From Christiangramia forsetii KT0803 (GTDB lineage: Bacteria > Bacteroidota > Bacteroidia > Flavobacteriales > Flavobacteriaceae), in NCBI RefSeq assembly GCF_000060345.1, contig NC_008571.1, positions 3,104,501 through 3,168,500 of the forward strand: 64,000 bases of DNA, in the 5' to 3' direction. This document shows, one piece after another, positions 1 to 7,987 of this stretch. Both the position numbers and the translations under genes were made by a program. Under the pieces are notes generated by a model. It ran no database searches, was not told the origin of the DNA, and saw only the letters and a program-made list of their open reading frames with translations. Every line of letters starts with the position of its first letter. Position 1 is the stretch's first letter.

Positions 1-102
1 ATTTTTAACTTCCGTAGCTATGGCTATGCAACTAATGAATGACTTCAATAGGCGAAAAAAGCCTTCATTTTCGGTTCCAAACTAAAAGCTTAAATCACTT
101 CA

Positions 103-180
103 TTAAGAACACTTGTCTACCATCAATAATATGGCAGCAGCCATCAATATAATTACCGGATAGATATATTTTCTTTTCAT
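103..180 (-). CDS. possible 25-residue membrane peptide
   Basis: A short open frame reading MKRKYIYPVIILMAAAILLM and then VDKCS. It is a basic N-terminus followed by one hydrophobic stretch, so it could be a single-pass membrane peptide. It lies just beyond the terminator of the protease gene and is read in the same direction. I recognise no family and cannot exclude chance; the upstream terminator implies it would need its own promoter, and none is obvious. Confidence 0.2.
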   Translation of the reverse strand: MKRKYIYPVIILMAAAILLMVDKCS

Positions 181-202
181 ATTCTAATTCTAAAGCATAA
201 AA

Positions 203-228
203 AAACCCGGAAATAAACTTCCGGGTTT
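203..228 (-). terminator. intrinsic terminator of the tail-specific protease gene
   Basis: A perfect 10-base-pair stem (AAACCCGGAA / TTCCGGGTTT) with a 6-base loop, followed on the minus strand by a run of T. It lies 18 bases beyond the stop codon of the protease gene. Confidence 0.85.
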
Positions 229-246
229 CAATTTATCTATTAAATA

Positions 247-2421
247 TTAATTCTTCACTTTCTTTTTTCTATTAACATCAGCAAGCTTATTTCTAGTAAT
301 GTTATTCATTTTCATATCTGAAAGAACATTGATAGCTTCTTCAATATATACATCCTTACTCAGGTTTTCATGCCATCTCTGTCTCTTTTCCTTTAGGATA
401 GTATCTGTTGTAAAGAGTTTTTCTTCATAAGGCAATGAATTATAAGTTAGATTGGTTTTATAATCCTTAATGGCATCAAACTGCTTGGCCATTTCCTTAT
501 TTTTTTCAGCTTCATCAGCATAATCTGTATAATTTAAAGAATAGCTCCTGTCTTCACTCTGAGTTTTTACCCATTTGGCATTTTCTTCAATTAACTTAAG
601 CTGAGTATTTGAATCCATTCTCTTTTTGCTGGCATCTATAGCTTCGTCATATCCAACATATCCATTCCAGATATCGAAATCTGCAGCATCGATCTTATCC
701 CAGGGAAGTGGATTTTCCTGATCTTTTTCTCCAATATCAACAAAACTATATCTGTCTGGAACCACTACGTCACTCTTCACCCCTTCAAGCTGGGTTGAAC
801 CACCATTTACACGGTAAAACTTCTGGGTAGTGATCTTAAGAGCTCCCATGTCTCCCATATCATTATTTCGAAGCCACCTGTTAAGATCTATTACATTTTG
901 AACAGTTCCCTTACCATATGTTTGCTTACTTCCTATAATTATAGCTCTTTTATAATCCTGCATGGCAGCGGCTAGAATTTCAGAAGCCGAAGCAGATAAT
1001 TCGTTTACAAGGATTACCAGCGGGCCATCCCAGAGTACTTGCGGATCTTCATCTTTTAGTACTTCTTTACGAGCTCCATTTGATTTCACCTGAACTATAG
1101 GACCTTTTTCAATAAACATTCCTGCGATATCCACCACAGTTTTTAGTGAACCTCCACCATTATTTCTAAGGTCTAATACCAGACCTTCCATTCCTTCTTT
1201 TTTCAAATTGATAATATCTTCCTTAATGTCTGAAGCGGCATTTCGGTTTTCGTAATCTTCCATATCAAAATAGAATTTAGGTAAATTTATCACCCCAAAT
1301 TTTCTATTCTCTTTCTCTACCATTGAAGTTTTCGCATAGGTTTCTTCAATCTCAATCACATCACGAACTAAAGTCACCTCTTCAATATTGCCCATAACTT
1401 TTTTACGAACAGTAAGTATGACCTTAGTATCCTTTGGACCCTTAATAAGGTCTACCGCATCGTCTAGTCTCATTCCAACAATACTTACAGCTTCTTTCTC
1501 ATCTTCCTGCTTAACCTTAAGGATCACATCACCTTCAGCAATCTCCTCACTTAACCAGGCAGGCCCTCCGGAAATAACTTCAGTAATAGTAATATTATCA
1601 CTATCCTTCATTAAACGCGCACCAATTCCTTCAAGTTTACCTGACATGGCGATATCAAACCTATCCTTTTCCTGAGGTGCGAAATAAAATGTATGAGGAT
1701 CAAATTCCTCTACAATAGCGTTAATATATACTGAAAAATAATCTTCTCTTTCAAGATCATCAGTAAAATCGTAATACCTGTCTATATTAGAAAGTGTAGT
1801 TTCTCTCGCTTCTTTTTCAAGTTCAGCATCAGTCTTCATTACATAAGAGTCATCTTCTTCTTTTTGATTTTTCTCATCCTGTTTTAGATCGTAATAAGTA
1901 ATTAATGCATTGAACTTTAATTGCTCTTTCCATCTCTTTCTCATTTCTTCTTTTGAAGAAGCATATTCCAAACTATCGTAAGCTGTGTTTATATTCTCGC
2001 TTTCTGTAAAGTCAAAGGGTTCTGAAAGAATTTCTTTGTACAGAGATCTTGCCTCTTCCATTCGCTCTCCCAATCGACCATAAGTAAGGTTGAAGAAATC
2101 GATATTCTTACTTTTTATCTGATCATCCAGTTTTTCTTTAAAAGCATCAAATTCTTCAATGTCTTTTTTATAGAAAAAACGCTTAGAAGGATCAAGTCCT
2201 TCTAAATAATCTACATATACATTGGCTGAAAAACCGTCATTTATATCTTTTGCATCATAATGCCCCTGACTAAGTACATATGTAATTAAGTCTATAAGTA
2301 GTTTATCCTTATTAGGGTCTTCAAACTTCTTGGTAGTAAAACTACAAGAAGCGGCAGCCATTAAGAGAACGACTGCTATAATTTTAAAATTCCTTTTCAT
2401 AACTCGTTTTAATTTCGTCAT
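247..2421 (-). CDS. prc: carboxy-terminal processing (tail-specific) protease, S41 family
   Basis: Envelope protease of the Prc/Tsp type that degrades proteins from their C-terminus. The N-terminus has a lipoprotein-like signal (hydrophobic stretch ending AAASC), so it is probably a lipid-anchored envelope protein. A PDZ domain lies at about residues 255-345 and the S41 catalytic domain at about 365-575. The catalytic serine is in SASASE near residue 477 and the general-base lysine is in YGKGTVQ near residue 502. An N-terminal helical region and a C-terminal helical extension (about 580-724) match the full-length Prc architecture, and 724 residues is the usual length. A second methionine seven residues in (position 2400) is an equally good start. 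It stands alone, divergent from surE, with its own terminator. Confidence 0.93.
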   Translation of the reverse strand: MTKLKRVMKRNFKIIAVVLLMAAASCSFTTKKFEDPNKDKLLIDLITYVLSQGHYDAKDINDGFSANVYVDYLEGLDPSKRFFYKKDIEEFDAFKEKLDDQIKSKNIDFFNLTYGRLGERMEEARSLYKEILSEPFDFTESENINTAYDSLEYASSKEEMRKRWKEQLKFNALITYYDLKQDEKNQKEEDDSYVMKTDAELEKEARETTLSNIDRYYDFTDDLEREDYFSVYINAIVEEFDPHTFYFAPQEKDRFDIAMSGKLEGIGARLMKDSDNITITEVISGGPAWLSEEIAEGDVILKVKQEDEKEAVSIVGMRLDDAVDLIKGPKDTKVILTVRKKVMGNIEEVTLVRDVIEIEETYAKTSMVEKENRKFGVINLPKFYFDMEDYENRNAASDIKEDIINLKKEGMEGLVLDLRNNGGGSLKTVVDIAGMFIEKGPIVQVKSNGARKEVLKDEDPQVLWDGPLVILVNELSASASEILAAAMQDYKRAIIIGSKQTYGKGTVQNVIDLNRWLRNNDMGDMGALKITTQKFYRVNGGSTQLEGVKSDVVVPDRYSFVDIGEKDQENPLPWDKIDAADFDIWNGYVGYDEAIDASKKRMDSNTQLKLIEENAKWVKTQSEDRSYSLNYTDYADEAEKNKEMAKQFDAIKDYKTNLTYNSLPYEEKLFTTDTILKEKRQRWHENLSKDVYIEEAINVLSDMKMNNITRNKLADVNRKKKVKN

Positions 2422-2548
2422 CGTTTGGTTACCATAAGTATAGTAAAAACTGTGCCAATAACTTTAATCTGGCGCACTAATTTGTCAAAGCACTAATATA
2501 AGCTTTCCTTATTTAAATTCTTATTTTAGCAAAACCAAATAATGATGC

Positions 2549-3331
2549 ATGAACAAGAAAAAACCGCTTATTCTGGTAACCAATGATGATGGTATTACTG
2601 CCCCCGGAATAAGAACTCTCGTAGAAGTAATGAAAGAACTGGGAGATGTGATCGTGGTTGCCCCAGATAGTCCTCAAAGCGGCATGGGTCACGCGATAAC
2701 AATTAGTGATACCCTATTTTGCGAACAGGTTACCATTAAAGAATCTTATAAACATAAAGAATACAGCTGTTCGGGAACACCGGCAGATTGTGTGAAAATT
2801 GCCACCCAAGAGATCCTTCATAGAAAACCAGATCTTTGTGTTAGCGGAATTAATCATGGCTCCAACTCATCGATTAATGTAATCTATTCCGGAACCATGA
2901 GTGCGGCAGTAGAAGCTGGAATTGAAGGTATTCCGGCAATTGGTTTTTCCCTGCTTGATTATTCTTTAAATGCAGATTTTGAACCTACACGAAAATTTAT
3001 AAAAACCATTACAAAAAATGTTCTGAAAAATGGCCTGCCTATAGGTGTTGTGCTGAATGTAAATATTCCGAAACTGAAGGAAGCAGAAATAAAAGGTATT
3101 AAAGTCTGTAGACAGGCGAATGCTCACTGGGAAGAGGAATTCGACAAAAGAACGAATCCGCAGGGGCGAGAATATTACTGGCTTACCGGAAAATTTGTAA
3201 ATAAAGATGAAGGTAAAGATACTGATGAAAAGGCACTGGAAGAAGGCTATGTTTCTGTAGTCCCGGTGCAGTTTGATCTTACCGCCCACCATTTTATAAA
3301 AGATTTAAGCAGTTGGTCACTCAATGATTAA
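2549..3331 (+). CDS. surE: 5'/3'-nucleotidase SurE
   Basis: Metal-dependent nucleoside monophosphate phosphatase of the stationary-phase survival family. The metal site is clear: VTNDDG near residue 10 supplies the two aspartates, APDSPQSG supplies the serine, and SGINHGSN near residue 100 supplies the asparagine. SGTPADC is another family signature. At 260 residues it has the typical length. The stop overlaps the start of the next small membrane gene by 8 bases, and lpxB follows directly, so the three genes are almost certainly one transcript. Confidence 0.95.
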   Translation: MNKKKPLILVTNDDGITAPGIRTLVEVMKELGDVIVVAPDSPQSGMGHAITISDTLFCEQVTIKESYKHKEYSCSGTPADCVKIATQEILHRKPDLCVSGINHGSNSSINVIYSGTMSAAVEAGIEGIPAIGFSLLDYSLNADFEPTRKFIKTITKNVLKNGLPIGVVLNVNIPKLKEAEIKGIKVCRQANAHWEEEFDKRTNPQGREYYWLTGKFVNKDEGKDTDEKALEEGYVSVVPVQFDLTAHHFIKDLSSWSLND

Positions 3332-3605
3332 ACAAAATGTAGTTACTGGATTTTTAACCGGGATTGCGGCAAATATCGCCGGTGTAATATTATACATTAC
3401 TCTGCTTTCTGATGCTGAGCTGGATATAGCGCTTAAAGATGCATTAGTAAATGATTACCTGGGAAAAATAATTGCGCTGGGTGCCGTTCTTAACTTTTTG
3501 CCATTTTTTGTTTTTCTAAAGAAGAAACAAAACTATCATGCTCGCGGTGTTCTATTGGCAACTGTAAGCGTTGCAGTAGCTGTTGCAATATTCAAATTCT
3601 TTTAA
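3324..3605 (+). CDS. small integral membrane protein between surE and lpxB
   Basis: A 93-residue protein that overlaps surE by 8 bases and ends one base before lpxB, so its translation is probably coupled to both. It has two or three hydrophobic segments (about residues 8-28, 48-65 and 74-92) and no polar catalytic motif. I do not recognise a functional family. The tight packing between a nucleotidase and the lipid A disaccharide synthase suggests an envelope role, but that is inference from position only. Confidence 0.75.
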   Translation: MIKQNVVTGFLTGIAANIAGVILYITLLSDAELDIALKDALVNDYLGKIIALGAVLNFLPFFVFLKKKQNYHARGVLLATVSVAVAVAIFKFF

Positions 3606-3606
3606 A

Positions 3607-4719
3607 ATGAAATACTACATCATTGCAGGCGAAGCTTCCGGAGACCTCCATGCTTCTAATTTAATGAAAGCTTTAAAAGAGGTTGACACAGATGCCAATT
3701 TTCGATTCTGGGGTGGGGACCTCATGGAAAATCAGGGAGGAAAGCTTGTTAAGCACTACAAGGAATTAGCCTTTATGGGCTTTTCTGAAGTGATCATGAA
3801 CCTGAGAACTATTTTTAGAAATATTAAATTTTGCAAGCAGGATATAGAATCCTACAATCCCGATGTGATCATTTTTGTAGATTATCCCGGTTTCAATATG
3901 AGAATCGCGGAATGGGCTAAGAAAAAAGGATATCGAACCAGCTATTATATCTCTCCGCAAATTTGGGCCTGGAAAGAAAACAGGATCAAAAAGATAAAAC
4001 GGGATGTGGATGAAATGTACGTGATCCTTCCGTTTGAAAAAGATTTCTATACTGAAAAGCACAATTTTCCGGTACATTTTGTAGGACATCCCTTGTTGGA
4101 TGCTATAGACAACAGACCTCTTGTGGATATTAAATTATTCAAAAAGAACAATGGTTTAGATAACCGACCAATTATCGCATTACTCCCGGGCAGTAGAAAA
4201 CAAGAAATAGAAAAAATGCTGAACGTGATGCTTAGTATTACTTCAGAGTTTAAAGATTATCAGTTCGTTATTGCGGGTGCACCGAGCCAGGATAAAGAAT
4301 TTTACCGGGGTTTTATTAAAAAATCCAATATCAGTATTATTAAGAATAAGACTTATGATGTACTAAGTATCTCCCATGCGGCGTTGGTTACTTCGGGAAC
4401 CGCTACTCTGGAAACTGCACTTTTTAAAGTTCCGGAAGTTGTATGCTACAAAGGAAGTTATATATCCTATCATATTGCAAAAAGGATCATTAACCTGGAT
4501 TATATTTCCCTCGTAAATTTGATCATGGACAGAGAAGTTGTAACAGAATTAATTCAAAATGAATTCAATACAAAGAATTTAAAAACTGAACTTACTAAAA
4601 TTCTCAATGAAGAAAATCGCAAAAGGATTTTTGAAGATTACTTTGAGCTTGAGCAAAAGCTAGGTGGGAAAGGTGCCAGTAAAAAAACTGCTGAATTGAT
4701 TTATAATAATATCAAATGA
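3607..4719 (+). CDS. lpxB: lipid-A-disaccharide synthase
   Basis: GT19 glycosyltransferase that joins UDP-2,3-diacylglucosamine and lipid X into the lipid A disaccharide on the inner face of the inner membrane. The N-terminus IIAGEASGDLHA is diagnostic, followed by FWGGDLM, YISPQIWAWKE and, in the C-terminal half, LLPGSRKQEIE and TSGTATLE, which form the nucleotide-sugar site. The start is placed at the ATG giving MKYYIIAG; the longer open frame would add eight unrelated residues lying over the previous gene. At 370 residues it is full length. It is the third gene of the surE cluster. Confidence 0.95.
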   Translation: MKYYIIAGEASGDLHASNLMKALKEVDTDANFRFWGGDLMENQGGKLVKHYKELAFMGFSEVIMNLRTIFRNIKFCKQDIESYNPDVIIFVDYPGFNMRIAEWAKKKGYRTSYYISPQIWAWKENRIKKIKRDVDEMYVILPFEKDFYTEKHNFPVHFVGHPLLDAIDNRPLVDIKLFKKNNGLDNRPIIALLPGSRKQEIEKMLNVMLSITSEFKDYQFVIAGAPSQDKEFYRGFIKKSNISIIKNKTYDVLSISHAALVTSGTATLETALFKVPEVVCYKGSYISYHIAKRIINLDYISLVNLIMDREVVTELIQNEFNTKNLKTELTKILNEENRKRIFEDYFELEQKLGGKGASKKTAELIYNNIK

Positions 4720-4726
4720 TAGTATC

Positions 4727-5275
4727 ATGAGAGGACTTTTTCTAAAATCGACAGTTTTAATTTTTAGTGTTTTCCTGCTTGCTTCCTGTGGTTCTTCCAG
4801 GTCAAGGGTTGTAACCACTAAAAAAGAGGCTAATAGATCTGAAAAAGCCACCCAAGTCTATGATCGTAATCCTTCGGCAGAACCCGAGGATAAAACAGCC
4901 TTTAAAGTGATTCGCACTGCTAAGAAATTTGAAGGTACCAAGTACAAATATGGCGGCACCGATAAAAAGGGAATGGATTGCTCCGGGTTGATTTACGTTT
5001 CTTTTCTCGAAGAAGGTATTTCCATGCCTCGTACTTCCCGGGCCATGTCATTAGAAGGCAAGCGATTGTATTTAAAGGAAGTGAGCGTTGGAGATCTTCT
5101 TTTCTTTGAAACCAATAAGAACCGAAAAGTAATTAACCACGTCGGTCTTGTGGTAGAAGTAGCTAATAACGAAATCTATTTTATCCACTCCTCTACTTCC
5201 AGAGGCGTTATTATTTCCTCATTATCAGAATCTTACTGGTATAATAATTTTGTAATGGCGCGCAGAGTGATTTAA
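4727..5275 (+). CDS. NlpC/P60 family cell-wall peptidase, lipoprotein
   Basis: Putative peptidoglycan endopeptidase of family C40, acting on the stem peptide in the periplasm. A lipoprotein signal ends in LLASCGSS, so it should be anchored to a membrane. The catalytic cysteine is in MDCSGL near residue 85, the histidine in NHVGLVV near residue 138, and the third polar residue is probably the histidine of IHSS near residue 154. The NlpC/P60 fold covers about residues 60-180, with a short linker before it and no other binding domain. It begins 7 bases after lpxB stops, so it extends the envelope gene cluster. Confidence 0.9.
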   Translation: MRGLFLKSTVLIFSVFLLASCGSSRSRVVTTKKEANRSEKATQVYDRNPSAEPEDKTAFKVIRTAKKFEGTKYKYGGTDKKGMDCSGLIYVSFLEEGISMPRTSRAMSLEGKRLYLKEVSVGDLLFFETNKNRKVINHVGLVVEVANNEIYFIHSSTSRGVIISSLSESYWYNNFVMARRVI

Positions 5276-5309
5276 TTTTTTTATACCTTCAGATTACAAA
5301 ATTTAATCA

Positions 5310-7352
5310 TTGAAGGATTTCCGTTTTATATTTCTACGACTATCTTTTTATCTAATCTTAGGAATACTTACGGCATTTTATTTTTCAGTAAATGTCGAGA
5401 CTCTTTTAATTGCTGGCGGACTCATTCTCAGTCTGTTTATTTTGGCCTATTTCAGAGCCAGAAGCAAATTTTTTCCTGATGCATTCTTCGGAATTGCATC
5501 CTTTCTTCTGATATTTTCCCTGGGTTTTTCTACCGCCTATTTAAATATTCCGAAAAATCAGAAAGATCATTTTATAAATCAGGATATTGAAAAGAACCGG
5601 CAAACAATTCTCCTCGCCAGTATTTCAGAAGAATTAAAACCAACGGCATTTTCCCAGAAGTTTATACTGGAAACCGAAAATTTAATCTTCGGAAAAGAAA
5701 ACCTTAAGGTTAAAGGAAAAATATTACTAAATCTAAAAGCCGATTCTTCGAATATTTCAGTTTTAAAGCCAGGAATGCAGGTTTTGGTTCCGTGGATTCC
5801 AGAAGAGATAAAGCCTCCTTTAAATCCTTTTCAATTTAGTTATAGAGACTATATGAATCGACTGCAGGTAGAACGACAAATCAATACCGATATGTCAAAA
5901 ATTGGCATTAGAAGTACTGAAGAAAATAACCTTCAATCCTATTCCTGGAAATTGAGGGAACGACTCATTTCAGATTTAAAAGAGCATGAATTTGGCAAAG
6001 ATGAACTGGCAGTTTTTCAGGCTTTGATCCTTGGACAAAGAAGAGAGATAAGTAATGATCTTTACAAAAATTACGCTGCTGCCGGAGCCATTCATATCCT
6101 GGCAATCTCCGGTCTTCATATAGGGATATTATTATTTATTCTAAATTTTCTCCTTGGAGGTCTAAATAGGTTTAAATATGGAAGACTAATCAGAGTTATT
6201 TTATTGATCGCTTTGCTATGGAGTTTTGCAATTTTAACTGGTTTAAGCCCATCGGTAGTTAGAGCGGTAAGCATGTTTTCATTTATAGCCGTGGGCCTTC
6301 AAATAAAACGGAAGACAAGTGTTATGAATAGTCTCTTTCTTTCCCTGTTTATTCTTCTACTCATAAATCCCTATTATCTTTTCCAGATCGGGTTTCAACT
6401 GAGCTATCTGGCGGTTTTTAGCATTATTGTATTTCAACCGCTAATTTATGGGCTTTTCAAACCTAATTTAAAAGTCATTAACTATTTATGGCAGCTTAGT
6501 TCCGTAAGTATCGCGGCACAAATTGGCGTAATTCCGCTTAGCTTATATTACTTTCATCAGTTCCCGGGGCTTTTTCTTATTAGCAATCTCGTTATTCTGC
6601 CATTTCTAGGAATTATTTTAGCTATCGGAATTATTGTGATCATACTTGCTTCAGTTAATTTGCTCCCCGCTTTTCTCACCAAATCCTTCGATTTTATCTT
6701 AAGCTTACAAAATCAATTTATAGAGCATATTGCAGGGATAGAATCCATGATTTTCAGCAATACTGACATAAGCTTAGCTCAAACATTATCAATCTACTTA
6801 ATCTTATTAGGATTATTATTTATCATTAGAAAAGTCACTTACACACGCGTATGCTTTGTTCTTGTAGGTATCTTTGTTTTTCAGGCATCTACTTTTTATT
6901 ACCAGAGAACTATACCTGTAAATGAAGCGATCATTTTTCATAGATCAACGAAATCTGTTATTGGTACTAAAAGGAATGAAAACCTCAATATTTATTCTAA
7001 TGAAGATTCCAAGAATACCTTTTTGAAAGAATACATCAGGGAAAGAAATATTCAAAATACTAAGTTTAAAGAAGTGCCTGAAATAATTGATCTTTCTAAT
7101 AAACTCACATTAATTGTTGATACCATCAGGAATTATAATTTAAAGAATTTTCATCCAGAAATTCTTATCCTGAGAAATTCACCAAAAGTAAACCTGGAAA
7201 GACTCATAAATAAGTTTTCACCAGAGCAAGTTGTAGCAGATGGAAGCAATTATTACTATTTAGTAAAGCTTTGGAGAGAAACCGCCAAATATAAAAAAAT
7301 CCCTTTCCACTATACCGGTGAAAAGGGAGCTTATTTTATAACTAAGGATTAA
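5310..7352 (+). CDS. comEC: ComEC/Rec2-type DNA uptake channel protein
   Basis: Polytopic inner-membrane protein of the ComEC/Rec2 family, expected to pass single-stranded DNA into the cytoplasm. Hydrophobic segments at the N-terminus are followed by a soluble DUF4131-like region (about residues 35-190) and then the competence domain with the family signature around LAISGLHIG near residue 262 and many membrane helices to about residue 505. The C-terminal part (about 520-680) lacks the HxHxDH motif of the metallo-beta-lactamase domain found in longer homologues, so this is the short form common in this phylum. The start codon is TTG: a stop lies two codons upstream in frame and no ATG is nearby. 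It faces the thioredoxin gene, 3 bases apart. Confidence 0.88.
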   Translation: MKDFRFIFLRLSFYLILGILTAFYFSVNVETLLIAGGLILSLFILAYFRARSKFFPDAFFGIASFLLIFSLGFSTAYLNIPKNQKDHFINQDIEKNRQTILLASISEELKPTAFSQKFILETENLIFGKENLKVKGKILLNLKADSSNISVLKPGMQVLVPWIPEEIKPPLNPFQFSYRDYMNRLQVERQINTDMSKIGIRSTEENNLQSYSWKLRERLISDLKEHEFGKDELAVFQALILGQRREISNDLYKNYAAAGAIHILAISGLHIGILLFILNFLLGGLNRFKYGRLIRVILLIALLWSFAILTGLSPSVVRAVSMFSFIAVGLQIKRKTSVMNSLFLSLFILLLINPYYLFQIGFQLSYLAVFSIIVFQPLIYGLFKPNLKVINYLWQLSSVSIAAQIGVIPLSLYYFHQFPGLFLISNLVILPFLGIILAIGIIVIILASVNLLPAFLTKSFDFILSLQNQFIEHIAGIESMIFSNTDISLAQTLSIYLILLGLLFIIRKVTYTRVCFVLVGIFVFQASTFYYQRTIPVNEAIIFHRSTKSVIGTKRNENLNIYSNEDSKNTFLKEYIRERNIQNTKFKEVPEIIDLSNKLTLIVDTIRNYNLKNFHPEILILRNSPKVNLERLINKFSPEQVVADGSNYYYLVKLWRETAKYKKIPFHYTGEKGAYFITKD

Positions 7353-7355
7353 ATT

Positions 7356-7898
7356 CTAACTGGAAAAGGTGCCTTTAAATTCTTCCTGATATTTCTTCCA
7401 CTCTTCATCAGTTTTTACTTTTTTATAATCATCTGTGGCAAATATTTTCAAAAAGATCTCAAGTTTCTGCGGGGTTAAATAGCCTTTTACGGGCGTTAGA
7501 AATTTAGCATTTTCATCAAAAAACACCATCGTGGGATATGCATTTACTCCCATTGCCAGTGCAAATTGATGCACAGCATTCCTGCCTTTTCTTTTAGGAT
7601 CGTAATTGGGGTTTTTAAATACCTTATCATTAAAATTTACCACCTCTTCCCCTTCGGCATTAAACTTTACAGCGTAATAATGCTTATTAACATATGCCGC
7701 TAGATCTTTATTGGAAAAGGTATTCTTATCAAGCATTTTACAGGGACCGCACCAAGTGGTGTACGCATCAACGAATATTTTCTTAGGATTTTTCTTTTGG
7801 GCCTCTAAAGCTTCATTCATACTCATCCACTTAATTTCCTGAGCTTGCAATGAGCCAACAGCAACTAATAGGAAAGTGAATAAAAATAATTTCTTCAT
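7356..7898 (-). CDS. secreted thioredoxin-like protein with CGPC centre
   Basis: Exported thiol-disulphide protein. A cleavable signal peptide ends in LQAQ at about residue 20, followed by a thioredoxin fold. The active site is TTWCGPCKM near residues 47-54. The cis-proline region is NAYPTMVFFD near residue 120. It resembles the thioredoxin_7/DUF255-like group in which the fold has an insertion after helix 1, here HYYAVKFNAEGEE. Probably periplasmic and acting in disulphide reduction. Its partner is not encoded here. It is transcribed alone, between the terminator of the peptide transporter operon and the end of comEC. Confidence 0.85.
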   Translation of the reverse strand: MKKLFLFTFLLVAVGSLQAQEIKWMSMNEALEAQKKNPKKIFVDAYTTWCGPCKMLDKNTFSNKDLAAYVNKHYYAVKFNAEGEEVVNFNDKVFKNPNYDPKRKGRNAVHQFALAMGVNAYPTMVFFDENAKFLTPVKGYLTPQKLEIFLKIFATDDYKKVKTDEEWKKYQEEFKGTFSS

Positions 7899-7930
7899 AT
7901 TTTAAATTTAAGTAAAACTGTTGAAAACAA

Positions 7931-7961
7931 AAAGCGTTCCTAAATAATTTGGGAACGCTTT
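7931..7961 (-). terminator. intrinsic terminator of the DPP-IV/POT operon
   Basis: A perfect 10-base-pair stem (AAAGCGTTCC / GGAACGCTTT) with an 11-base loop, followed on the minus strand by a T-rich tail. It lies 27 bases past the last POT gene and just upstream of the thioredoxin gene, so it separates the two transcripts. Confidence 0.85.
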
Positions 7962-7987
7962 CAATCAAATTATATCGAAATTCGAAA

